Source: Bilabrum cf. latius
Taxonomy: Eukaryota > Bigyra: Bicosoecida > Bigyra > Bicosoecida
Direction: 5' to 3'
Assembly (NCBI GenBank): GCA_965178125.1
Contig: OZ237737.1
Coordinates: 1 to 64,000 of the forward strand
Length of the DNA stretch: 64,000 nt
Part shown: piece by piece, positions 10,795-24,400 of the stretch
Layout: every line of letters begins with the position of its first letter
Numbering within the stretch: the first letter of the stretch is position 1
Position numbers and translations under genes: made by a program
The notes under the pieces: generated by a model
Told to the model about the DNA's origin: nothing
The model's database searches: none
The model's input: only the letters and a program-made list of their open reading frames with translations

Positions 10795-11167
10795 CCATGG
10801 TGGTAGGCGCCTGAGGATCGATCTACAGCTAGATCGCATGGTATTCTTTGAGATTTGGACCTGCAACGTTCGATATGTATTCGCAGTCTGACAAAATATG
10901 CTCTCAAAATTGAGTAGGAAAACTGCAGTGCACTATGGTACGCAGAGCGGTGGCTTGTGCCGATACTGCACCAAAGAAACCATTCAGTCGACAAAGATTG
11001 TTGTAAGAAATCAATTTCGTCGACTACCTATCCGAGCTGCTGTTGCACCAGGAAGGAACTGCTGGTTGAAGACAATTTGCTGAGACTTGGGTGCCAACGT
11101 TGCACCCTGCTTTCTCGCTGCAATTGTTATCTTGTTATTATTTTGTTCACTTCCTGCCTGCAGTAGC
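10795..11167. other. Divergent intergenic region
   Basis: 373 bp between the starts of the dehydrogenase (minus) and DPM2 (plus). It is more AT-rich than the flanking genes. Short ORFs cross it but none looks coding. A CTTCCTGCCTGCAG sequence just before the DPM2 ATG could be a 3' splice site of a 5'-UTR intron. I see no other feature. Confidence 0.5.
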
Positions 11168-11521
11168 ATGATTGACAGGGTAGCAGGAGTTGGAATGATT
11201 GCCGTAGCTTTGGTCGTGTTTGTCTACTACACGGCCTGGGTGTTTGTGACAGTAAGTCTGCTCGATCTGACTGCCATGCTCGCGAAAAGTGGCAGCATGA
11301 TACTTACTGGCGAATTTAGTACTGCCCTAAACTCACTTTTGCAGCCATTCTTGTCCAAAGATCACGATTTGCTCGGGTATTTCCCTCCGAGATTCCTCGC
11401 TTCTGCCATCCCTGCTGTCACACTAGTCGTCTTGCTGACGTTTACAATTGGATACTATGGCTACGTTAAGAGTTAGTAGGCAGCCAAGAAGAGGGAGAAG
11501 GAGTCGAAGAAGCTGAAGTAA
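11168..11521 (+). CDS. DPM2: Dolichol-phosphate mannose synthase regulatory subunit DPM2
   Basis: Two exons, 11168-11251 and 11345-11521, joined in phase 0 across a 93-bp GTAAGT...TTGCAG intron, give 86 residues ending in TAA. The protein matches DPM2 along its length: GVGMIAVALVVFVYYTAWV is the first membrane helix, followed by a short loop with YFPPRF (human YFLPRA) and a second helix. Human DPM2 is 84 residues. DPM2 is an ER membrane subunit that stabilises the DPM1/DPM3 synthase supplying dolichol-phosphate mannose for N-glycans and GPI anchors. The tail is lysine-rich and ends KKLK, which fits a KKXX ER-retrieval signal. Two adjacent TAG codons in the tail are read as Gln. The gene converges on the CDKL kinase with only 76 bp between stops. 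Confidence 0.9.
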
Positions 11522-11597
11522 TTGGCACGCGCAGCCGTGATTGAATAATTGACGAGCATACTTTGTATATCTGGCGCATAGTTGAATGCAAACGAGC

Positions 11598-14639
<3,042 letters not shown>

Positions 14640-14891
14640 TTGTTGCCAACAACCGACCTTCTCCAGGTATATAGGGCAGATTTGACCCCGAGTGGATTTC
14701 GCAACGGAACTCATCACTAAATCGCACGCAACCGGAGCGTCACGCATTCACGTCGACTTTTCACGTCGAATTTTCCGACGGTCAAGCGGGCGGCTACAAC
14801 AAGAGGATGAGTGGACGCAAACTACAGGAGTAATGCTGGTTGATCTACGATTCGGGCTGTGCAACATCGCAAGAATCGCGCTCGGGCACGA

Positions 14892-16604
14892 TCACGCCAC
14901 CAGCAAGGCCGGCTGCTCGCAGTACGCCCGGAATGCCTGCAGGAACCGTCCCGCCGTTGCCTCGTCCACCACGCGCCTATCTGCCGAGAGCTGCACGCTC
15001 ATCTTAGTTGCAACCTCTGGCTCAGGCCAGCGTCCCTGTCTGTCCTCACCCGGCACCCCGCCCGCCTCTGCGTCCGCGATTGCATCCAGGTCGTCAAGTG
15101 ACACGGCTGACCCGGGGGCGCCCCCAGAAGCCCGATCTGTGGCAGCCGCGGATCCGGTCCTCAGCACCGCCTCCCTTGCGATGTCGTCCACCTCTTGCTG
15201 CGCCTCGGCTGCCCCCAGCTCGGGGTACACGAGCTGCTGCTCGCCCTGCCCCACAGCGAGGATGGCCGCCTGGGGAGGGTTGATCACCGCCGTGAACGTG
15301 GAGATGCCGAACATGCCAAGGTTGCTCACGCTGAACGTGCCGCCCTAGTACTCCTCCGGGAGCAGCTTCCCCTTGCGTGCCCGCGTGGCCAGGTCCTTCA
15401 CCTGCCCCCCGATGGAGCCCAGGCCCAGCCCGTCGGCGCCCTTGATGATGGGGGTGATCAGCCCCCCGTCGGTGGCCACTGCCACGGAGACATCCACGGT
15501 CTCGTTCTCTCTGACCTATTGGCTCTTAGGGTCGAAGGAGCAGTTCACTTCGGGCACCGCCCTCAGCGCCATGGCCGCCGCCTTGATCACGAAGTCGTTC
15601 ACAGAGGCTGCCACACCGGCCGCCTTGAGCTGCTTGCGCATGGCCAGCATGGCGTCGATGGAGCACTCCATCACCGTGTAGAAGTGGGGCGTCTCCCCCT
15701 TGCTCTCCGTCAGCCGCGATGCGATCACCTTCCTCATCGTGGAGGGAGCAGAGTCCTTGAAGGAGCCCCCCTCCCGCCCCAATGCGGGGGCAAGGTCAAG
15801 CGCGCTTCCAGCTGTGCTAGGCTCCACCCACAGGGGTGAGCCTGATGATGCCTGGTGACTGCCTGCACGCGACGCTGATTCCCCCGCCAGGGCAGGAGTG
15901 GGCGCTTGAGACTGCCCCTCGGAAGCCGGCTGCTCCTGCTGGCTGCCAGAGGGTGCCACAAGTCCCATCCTTGCAAGCGCCTCGGCGGCATCCTGGTGGC
16001 CCAGCATAGCAAGCACATCACCCTTTGTAAGCATTCCGCGCTTGCCGCTGCCGCGGGCACTGCTAACGTCCAGCCCATGCGATCGGATCAGGGCAGAGGC
16101 TGCAGGAGAAGCCGTTGCAGACCCAAACACTGCCCCGCCACTGCCTCCAGTGGCAGCGCTGTGAGTATCCTAAGGTGATGGAGGCGATTCAGTACTTCCT
16201 GGTGAACTATCATTGGAATTCTGGTCTGATGGAGAGCCAGTTGAAGCAGACGACATGGCATCAGAGTAGTCCATCGCCATGGCTGCTTCCAAATCCTCCT
16301 CATCCTCTACCGCAACTGCGATCGGTTGCCCCACCTTGACACCATCGCTTCCAGCTGGAACAAGAATTTTAGCCAGGTATCCTTCGTCCTGCATTTCAAA
16401 ATCAACACCGGCCTTATCAGTATTCACGACGCAAAGCACGGACCCGGCATCAAATCTCTCGCCTTCCTTCAAGTTCCACTCTCCAATGCTTCCCTCCTCC
16501 ATGGTTGGACTCAGTGCAGGGAGCGTAATCGGAGTGCCGTTTCCCCATGAGCCCCTCAAGGCGGTCGAAACGGCAATCTATCTCGAATGTCTCCACGCAG
16601 ACAT
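14892..16604 (-). CDS. Pyruvate dehydrogenase complex protein X-like (E3-binding protein; E2 homologue with degenerate active site)
   Basis: A single exon of 570 residues. Domains in order: an Arg/Ser-rich N-terminus suitable for mitochondrial import (1-23), a lipoyl domain with the lipoylated lysine in NTDKAG (Lys64), an acidic/Ser linker, a peripheral-subunit-binding domain (about 160-195), a second linker, and a 2-oxoacid dehydrogenase catalytic domain with [13 protein letters not shown]. The conserved E2 active-site motif DHRVVDG is replaced by DRRVVDE, so the catalytic His is gone. Mammalian PDHX has the same loss (DSRVVDD), which is why I prefer E3-binding protein over E2. A 60-residue acidic insert precedes the final helix. 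A TAG codon at 15345-15347 sits on the conserved Gln of the family motif E-(F/Y)-Q-G-G-T-F. The product would act in the mitochondrial matrix, anchoring E3 to the pyruvate dehydrogenase core. Confidence 0.88.
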
Positions 16605-16893
16605 CACTCCCAAGCACTAGCGTGATCGTCTCAATACCTAACGCGACGCAAGCCTGCCACCTAGCATGACTATGTAATACTTATATGAATATTATGCCAA
16701 CCGCGCTAACGCCGCAACGAATATGGCTAAGATCTAGCTGCGCCAATGACGCATCTCGCTTAAAATCGGATTTATGGAATTCAAGCACGTTACTAACCTT
16801 CCCAACCCGAAATCTAAATTTGGTACTCCCTACCAGATCTGCGGCGAGTCCGTGTGTATCCTTCGCTAGATTATTTAAGCAATTTTCTTGCTC

Positions 16894-17289
16894 ATGGATG
16901 CAGATGACTTGCTTGGCGACCTGTTCGACGCCTCGCCAGAACCACAGAAGTCTGCTACTCAGCCCGAAGTACTCGGAGGGGGGCTGGATGAAGCGACCAC
17001 ACAGCGAATGATTGAGCAATTTGCTGCTGTATCAGCCCCAACACAGCAGCAAGCAAGGGAACTGAAGCTTTTGCAACTCAGGCTTGCTGTATTTCGGTCA
17101 AAGTGATCTGCTGAGCTTGGCACTGGGAAGTTCGCACGCGCTTTCGCTCAATACTGGAAAGCCTTGGACCAGCGCTTTTGTTTTCATCAGCCTGAGCTAA
17201 GATTTAGAAGTGTTCAAACTAAATTGCTTGCAGCGCTTGCAGTCAGCACCAGATGTTTGGACGGATCAACGGATGATACTCTAGCTTGA
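16894..17289 (+). CDS. Small spliced ORF of unknown function
   Basis: Two exons, 16894-17088 and 17191-17289, would give 97 residues ending in TGA. The proposed 102-bp intron begins GTATTT and ends CTTTTGTTTTCATCAG, a good polypyrimidine tract, and its length matches other introns here. The first exon alone, read through, would stop at a TGA at 17104-17106, but the frame is open again on the other side of it. The intron is a multiple of three, so retention would only add that TGA. The protein starts with an acidic MDADDLLGDLFD segment and a Gln-rich helix. I do not recognise it. The 280 bp upstream and the 100 bp after it show nothing. Confidence 0.42.
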
Positions 17290-17389
17290 TACAAATGCTG
17301 AGACACCGGCATAAGGGAGCTTTGGCTCAAGGTGCATGCCGGTGACTACTAGGACGGACAACTTGCGACTTGGGAGACAGATTGATGGA

Positions 17390-18021
17390 TTACGCCGTGC
17401 AGCCAGCCTGCCCTGAGCAGGAGAAGGTACCGATACAGTCGGCACTGGCCCCAGATTGGCAGCCGATTCCGTTGCAGGAGCGTGTCCCGCTGCAGTTGAA
17501 CTCTATCGCCCCGTCCCCATTGGCCTCTTTGCATGCCTAGTAGCCGGCGCAATCGACCGACATCAGGCCTTTGGCAGCCAGATTTCCGCAGCTTCCCATC
17601 GCCAGGCACGAAACAGAGACCGAGTCTTTCGATGCAACCATGCTCTACACACTCATCTGAGTGCAGGTATTGCGGAGCATCGAGCAGTCTACGCTTCCGC
17701 TCGACTTGGCCATGAACGTCACATTGAACTTCTCCACTGGAGCCGAGCCGGGGGCTTCGAACCTGCGTTCAACGAGTTGCGGTCATCGATTGCGGCACGA
17801 GCCATGTAGCAATCTGGGGAAAATCATGCTTGAAACATCATGGGAAGAGAAACTTCGTGGGATCGAGTCTGATCTCACGAGCACTAGCAGCCTGCTTCGC
17901 ACGTGAAGGCCTTGTTGGACCTAAGGGGCACTGTTTTGCTGCAGCTAATGCGGGCCGTAGCATGCTTGACTACGCAAAGAAGAAGAAAAACACTAATTGC
18001 CAGTTTCATCATAGAAAACAT
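17390..18021 (-). CDS. Secreted cysteine-rich protein
   Basis: Two exons, 17879-18021 and 17390-17762, joined across a 116-bp GTGAGA...ACGCAG intron with matching phase, give 171 residues ending in TAA. The N-terminus is a textbook signal peptide: a Met/Lys start, then AISVFLLLCVV, then a likely cleavage after ATA. The mature part has about 18 Cys in short loops such as CNGIGC, CIGTFSC and CSGQAGC, a repeat style I associate with secreted or wall proteins of stramenopiles. Three TAG codons are read as Gln, each in a Cys-rich context. No enzymatic motif is visible. It is probably extracellular or in the secretory pathway. It is divergent from NOG1 with 144 bp between starts. Confidence 0.72.
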
Positions 18022-18165
18022 TCGAACACTGCTAGACTACCCAGGGAATTTCATAACTAGATCCATCGCCGCAAACCAGATTTCTTGGTGAATTGTAAGG
18101 TGTTAAACAAGCAGAGCACAGTTGAGCAACCCTTCCCGACGCACTAAAGGCAGGAGGAAGAAGCT

Positions 18166-21047
18166 ATGAGCGACTATTATAACTTCAAAACGATCCCACC
18201 GGTCCCCAATGCCAAAGAATTCGTTGACATTGTGCTGCTACGCACGCAGCGGAGGACACCAACCGTGATTCACCCCCAGTTTCACATCAAGAGAATTCGT
18301 GAATTCTACATGCGCAAGGTGCGCTTTACGCAGCAGACCTTTCATGAGAAGATTACCCAGATCTTAGATCGGTTTCCCAGGCTGGATGTGAGCTAAATAG
18401 TCGCTGAGTTGGTGCAGTTGCCGTTCCGGCTGGAAGAACTGCGGGTTCATTGCCGCGCTGATCTACAATCTACTTAATTTTGCCCGTTCTACTCTTGCAG
18501 GACATTCATCCATTCTATCAAGACCTGATGAATGTGTTGTATGACCGAAATCATTACAAGATTGCGCTTGGGCGTCTCCGGACCACCAGGACAACGATCG
18601 ACTCGATCTGCAAGGATCACGAGCGCCTCCTAAAATTTGGTGACGAGCCGTTTCGGTGCAAGTGCCTGAAACGAGCTGCACTTGGACGCATGTGCACGGC
18701 AATGAGGCGACTAGGACCCAGCTTGGAGTATCTCGAAGAGGTCCGCAGGCACCTTTCGAGACTGCCTGCGATCAACCCTGCCACGCGTACTCTTCTGGTC
18801 ACTGGGTACCCGAACGTAGGCAAGAGCAGCTTCGTCAACAACATCACTCGTGCAGATGTCGAGGTGCAGCCGTTCGCCTTCACCACCAAGAGTTTGTTTG
18901 TGGGCCACACCGACTACAAGTTCCACCGGTGGCAGGTGCTGGACACCCCTGGTATTTTGGATAGGCCGCTGGACAAGAGGAACACGATCGAAATGCAGGC
19001 AATCACAGCCCTGGCCCATCTGCACGCGGCTGTCCTGTACTTCTTGGACATATCCGAGTCGTGCGGGTACTCGATCGAGGCCCAGTGCAAGCTCTTCGAG
19101 TCCATCACGCCCCTCTTCCAGGGCAAGCCCGTGCACGTTATCTGCACCAAGACCGACCTGCAGCCGTGGAATAAGCTCGAGAAGGGAGAGCAGCAGAGAG
19201 TGAGTTGGTTTTGAAGTGTTCCTTGCCCCCTGTGCTGACTGCCCCGCGCCCCGCCCCGCCTTGTCCCCCGGCCGCTTTACCAACCTCCCTCTTGCACCGA
19301 CTCGAGGGCGGCTAAATCTGAGGCCCACATGAATGCTTGTGCATGGATCCCCCTGGAGTAGCCTATGCTCTCCTTGGGCCCCTGCTCCGTGCCATAGTTC
19401 GGCCTGGCTTGTCCCCAGGGGCTCGCCAGGGGGGCTCTTCGCCTGGGAGTGTACCTTCGGGTCAATGCCCGGGCGCGGGGTCTTTCTTGAGCTGGGCGAC
19501 ACTTAGAGCTTTTGACTGCTTCCCGCTGTCACTGTGCCTCTGTCTTGGTTGCGGTTTGTTCTCCACTGCCACCGCAGATCGAGCAGATGGCCGCCAAGGC
19601 GGGTTGCCCCCTGCTGTTCATGTCCAACGCCAGCAAGGAGGGGGTCATGAAGGTCAGGAACCAGGCTTGCGAGCGCCTCATGAGGGCCCGTATTGCGCAG
19701 AGCATGAAAGGCAACCGCGTGGCGTCCATCATCGGGCGGCTGACCGTGGCTGTACCCAAGGCAAGGGACGGCAAGGCCAGGCCCGCGGCCATCCCGGACA
19801 GCGTCAGGGAGGAGCGGCGCAAGCGGAGGGCAGGGGCTGCCTCCGGACCAAGCTCAGCTGCTGTGGAGAAGGCCGAGGGCGAGGACACGTCGGCGGCCAT
19901 CGCGGCTGCGGCGGAGGCGGTGGCGGATGCGGCGGACGGTGACGGTCCCGTGGTGCTGGGCGACTTCGTGTCTGGCCTGGCCGAGGACGATGCCACCGAG
20001 GCTCTGCTGGCTGGCGGGCTGTACCCCATGGGCAAGGGCGCCGGGCTGCACGTGGAAGGCGCGCTGGTGGCCACTGGCAAGGGCGGCAAGCTGCTGGAGC
20101 GTGACATCGAGAGGGCAGCTGGCGGGGCCGGCATGCACCAGATCGACGGTGCCAAGCAATATTCCCTTTCGGACGACCAGTGGAAGAGGGATATCATGCC
20201 TCAGATCCTGGACGGCAAGAACGTGGCCGACTTCGTGGAGCCCCACGTGGCGGAGCACATGGCCCGCATGGAGAAGGAGGAGGACGAGGTGCTCCGGGCT
20301 GAGGAGGCAGCGGCTGCCTCGCTCAAGGCCTCGACTGGGGGCGAGACAGGCAGCTCTGCGGCAGCATCGTCGTCCTCTTCTTCTGGACAGGTGGCCATGG
20401 GCGGGAGTGGCGCCGACGGTTCTGCCGCCCCCTCGCTTGGTGCCGTGCTGGGTGCCCCCGAGCTGGACAGCTTGGATCGGGAGCAGGAGCACGCACTGGC
20501 GCAGGAGCTCAGGAAGCGCAAGAAGGTGTACCGCCTAAAGCGCACGGTGGAGAAGCGCAACACCCGCTCCATCCTTCCCAGGGATTTGCGGCCCGCGGAG
20601 CCCGATGGGGCCGCCCGCCAGCTGGAGCGCATGGGCATGGAGCCGGCCGCAGCCCAGGCCAAGGCAGAGCAGATGGCTGGGGCGGGCCGCCGGGGTCGCA
20701 AGAGAGGCAGAGAGCCCTCGGCTGCAGGCCGCGCGGGTTCGGGAGCCGGCCAGGTGGCCATGGGGGAGGGCGAGGGCAGCGAGCAGCCAGACGCCAAGCG
20801 GCGCAAGAGGTCCAAGAGTAGGGTGAGGCTGGACCCAGCCAACGTGGAGGTGGACTACTCGAGCAAGCTGGACAGAGGTCTGAAGGACTCGAGGCAGAAG
20901 GTCTCCGCCATCAGGCACCTGCGGAGGGCCCGTCGCCAGATGCAGATGAACGCCAAGAAGGGCGAGGGAGACCGCGTCATTCTCAACGAGATGCCAAAGC
21001 ACCTGTTCTCGGGCAAGAGGGGCATTGGCAAGACCGACTGGAGGTAA
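18166..21047 (+). CDS. NOG1: Nucleolar GTPase NOG1 (GTPBP4), 60S ribosome assembly
   Basis: Three exons, 18166-18387, 18501-19199 and 19578-21047, all phase 0 with introns of 113 and 378 bp, give 796 residues ending in TAA. The N-terminal helical domain and the OBG-type G domain match human GTPBP4 closely: GYPNVGKSS (G1), [10 protein letters not shown] (G2 region), DTPGILD (G3). The G4 box reads TKTD instead of the usual NKCD. NOG1 binds the pre-60S particle in the nucleolus and is needed for its maturation. The C-terminal third is longer than in human (796 versus 634 residues) because of Ala/Ser/Glu-rich inserts, but ends with the conserved basic [15 protein letters not shown]-type tail (human HLLSGKRKAGKKDRR). 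No TAG codon was noticed in this gene. Identification is certain and the exon borders are supported by alignment on both sides. Confidence 0.97.
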
Positions 21048-21450
21048 TTGCCCCTATCGGTACAAGGTGGTTTGTGTTTCGCATAATTTCTTGTGGCGAC
21101 CTGCTTGCAGCACAGCGAACATCACTACGTGCCACAGTGCGATCCAGTGCGAAAACCGGAAGACCACCCCACCGGACACATCGGAAACTACAATCGATAA
21201 AAACTTCCTCCAGAGTACACAGTTAAACACTTGATCAGGATCTGCCAAAAGAACTGTACACGAAGGCCAGTCTTGGGGTATTGCTTATCTTGCTGGGGCA
21301 TTTATAGGCACTTGCAGGGGCAGAATCGCAAGTTTTGTTTCGGCAGGATCAAACATGCAGAGGGCTTCAACTTTCGTGCGAAGGCCCACAGATACCATTA
21401 TGATGTAGCTAGGCAAGCTATCAAACTTTGGTATCCAACAAAATTCGGCC
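21048..21450. other. Intergenic region
   Basis: 403 bp between NOG1 and the next gene, both on the plus strand. It is AT-richer than the genes. It should hold the NOG1 3' end and the promoter of the next gene. I could not identify a polyadenylation signal or promoter element, and no convincing exon is present. Confidence 0.5.
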
Positions 21451-24400
21451 ATGGTCGATATTTTTCAAGAAATTTTGCGCCGTGTCCGTCGAATCGAGAA
21501 ATCCCTTGGTCCTATGCTTATTCCAGAAACAGAGGAAGAGGAAGACTCAGCTGCTGTTAGTGATGGTGAAATCCTAGGATCACACGGGTCTAGCGGGGCT
21601 GAAGTGCCCGGAGCCGTCACGGCCAAGGCTGCAGGATCAGAGTCGCCAGGACACGCAAAATCCGATGGCAGTAGCATTGCGAACTCATTGACTGGAAACA
21701 TTAATGGCGATCAGTCATCTGCGCCCCACACTAGAGACGCCCCAGTCACGCCTTCTCACGCGATCCCTGTGTAGGGGCCAACTACTAGCGGAAGGCCTAA
21801 ACTCGAGGCCGATGGTGGCAGCGCAACATCCAAGTCGGCGAGTGCGGTCCCACGCAGTGCGGAGTTATCAGAATATGATTCTGCTCAAGACTCTCCTGCA
21901 GAGCCGAATGAAGCAAGCCCCAGCCATCGCATGGGCAAGGACGAGCGGCATAGCCAGGGCAGTCCCAGTCCCAGTGCCCCCGGTGATGGCAGCGTGGATA
22001 GCGCGGGAGGAGGTGCACCTTCTGGCGACCCATCCGTAGCTAGGAGGGAACTACTACTTAGCGTGGAGGTTGTGGATGACTCGAGTGTCATGCATGGTGG
22101 TGAGGGAGAGGGCGAGCTGGATGGGCCCGCCCCGAGCGAGTTCGGCGAGCTGGATGGCCTCATCCGGCAGATCCAGCAGGGGGGCACTGCTGCCGAGGGG
22201 GTGCCTGCTAGTGCTTCGGGAGGCGCGGGGGTTAGCTAGAGCAAGAAGAAGACGACTGCGACCAGCGAGGGGGGTGGAGGGAGTGAAGGTGCTGGTGGTG
22301 GCATGGCACCACAGCAGCGCAAGGCAGGACAGGCCAGCTCTGTCGCACCGACAGAATCCGAAAGCAGTGAAGTACGCCCCTCGACTGCACCAGCGGCTAG
22401 CTTTAGCAACGCGGTCAGTCGCATGCCAGCAAACGCGGGGTTTGGGTCCAGTGCGCGCATGCTGGTGCGTCAGGTGTCGTTGAAGAGGACCATGTCGAAG
22501 ATTCTGACCAAGGCACGCGCTCGCCTAGATGGAGAGGCCATCATCACTCGGGTGCAAGCCGTTGAGGAGCAGCTGGAGGAATCCCGCAAGAGAGAGGAGG
22601 ATCTCAGGCGGCAAATCTTGGCAGTGCGAGACTCTGCCTACCAGCAGAGCAGTGCGTTGAGCCAGGGGCTAGGCCCTGCCATCATCCAGCTGCAGAAGTA
22701 GATGAAGAAGCTACAGGATGGTCGTAGCAACCAATCTGGGTCTAATAAGACAGAAGAAGGTAGCTTGGTCGCTGCGGCTGGCAGACACGGCTTCGGAGAC
22801 GCTGACACGCGGCTCATGCTAACAACAATCGAGGAACACGTGCGCGAGGGTATCCCTGCGGCAGTGGACCCTTTGAAGCAGAAGCTCGCAAATCTTGAGT
22901 CAGACCTCAGGCCATCCGTGGAGGAGGCGCTGGGAACGACGCGATCGATGCGGCAAAGCGTGGAAAGAGCGCAGGAAGCTTCGACAGCAGCGTCAAAGGA
23001 ACTCGTGGACCTCCGATAGCAGCTGCAGGGTGCACTACCGCAACTAGAAGAGGTCATGGAGCAAACGGCCGCTGCAGCACGCCGCGAGAAGCAGCAACGA
23101 GGAGACTTGGACGCGTTGCTTGCTTGGCAGCGCAGACAAGGGGCTGGCGGGGCTGGCACCGAGCTCAATATTTCGGTTGGCAAGCCGCAGGAGACGGACT
23201 GCGTGGCAATCTATGGCATCTCGCCCGAAGCGCTCTTCGGTGAGGTTCCTGGCGAGACCAAGCCGTTCGGAGATCGGGGAACGGGATAGGACCAAGGCGC
23301 GCCGAGTAACAAACCGATGGGTCAATCCACCAGGATGGACGGCCCAACCAGAGTGGGTGCAGACTTTCTGGCATCATGGCTGCACGTTGCAGCTGGTCAC
23401 ACGATGCTGCCAGATGGGGTATTTGCTAAAGACCATTCTGGTGGTGGCACGGTGGAGAGCAAGAAAGATGGAGGAATTGGCCAGGTAGCTGGCGCCACGA
23501 GTGGCCCGGCTGACGCCATGCCCGCGAGAGGTCGATTCGACAGCTACCTCACTAGGGCCCTAGATGGCGCAAAACTGACGCTACGAGCCCTATGTTCTGG
23601 AGGTAAAGAGGCTCTTGCAGTTTGGCCAGTGAACCCGGCCGAGGAACTAGCTGATTTGGATCAAGTCCGAGCTCTGGTCAAGTCTAGAGCGGACGGAAGC
23701 GCCAATGACATCGCTCCCATGCCGCTTGACATGTACTAGACGTGGACTGGCGAAGAGCTCAAATAGGCCGCGGTCATGCACCAGTTTGACCGGGCAGTTG
23801 GCGCTGCGCAGGAAGTCATCGCTAGTCTGGAGAGATTTGCTGAGGACGGTGATTCCGACAAAGTGGCAAAGATTTTGCCGAAGCTTACCGCAGCTGTGCG
23901 CGAGGTACGGATGGTGTGCACTCTAGACTGGCCGCTGGCCCTCTTGTCCAGAGAGGATCGCCTTGGGCGGGCTGTGAATCCGCCTGCCTTCGCGCGACGA
24001 CTGTCTGCCATCCGACACGAGTTACGCGAGAGTGGCTCGACTGCCGACGACACAGTCGCGCTCCGCCCGTCCGTGGCATCGCTGCAGGATTTGTGCGATG
24101 CCGCTTTTATTGCAGCAGAACGAGCGTGCTGGTGCGTGGGTCTCAGTTCGTTCTCCCGCTCCCTGGCACGCGGCGCAGCATCCCAGCAGGCTGCGATGGA
24201 GGACCGCATGGACCAGGTTGGAGATGCGCTGCAGCGAAGCAACGCAGCGATAGCAGAAGACATGGATAGGCTCAGGCATTCGGGGCAGAACACGCATGAC
24301 CGATTGGTTGGAGTCGAGTCTGTATGCACCTCACTGCAGTCTGCATTTACGAGCTCGTCTGCCCGCAAGAACGAGCTGCCTGACCAGCTCGGTGCAAGGG

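Noticed and set aside
10737-10994. 85-codon minus-strand ORF upstream of the dehydrogenase
   Set aside because: It is out of frame with the dehydrogenase, overlaps its N-terminus and has no protein-like motif.
17104-17106. Selenocysteine or UGA sense codon
   Set aside because: TGA ends many well-supported genes here, no SECIS-like structure was found by eye, and a normal-sized intron explains the site.
18711-19502. 263-codon minus-strand ORF across NOG1
   Set aside because: It overlaps conserved NOG1 exons on the other strand and has no recognisable domain.
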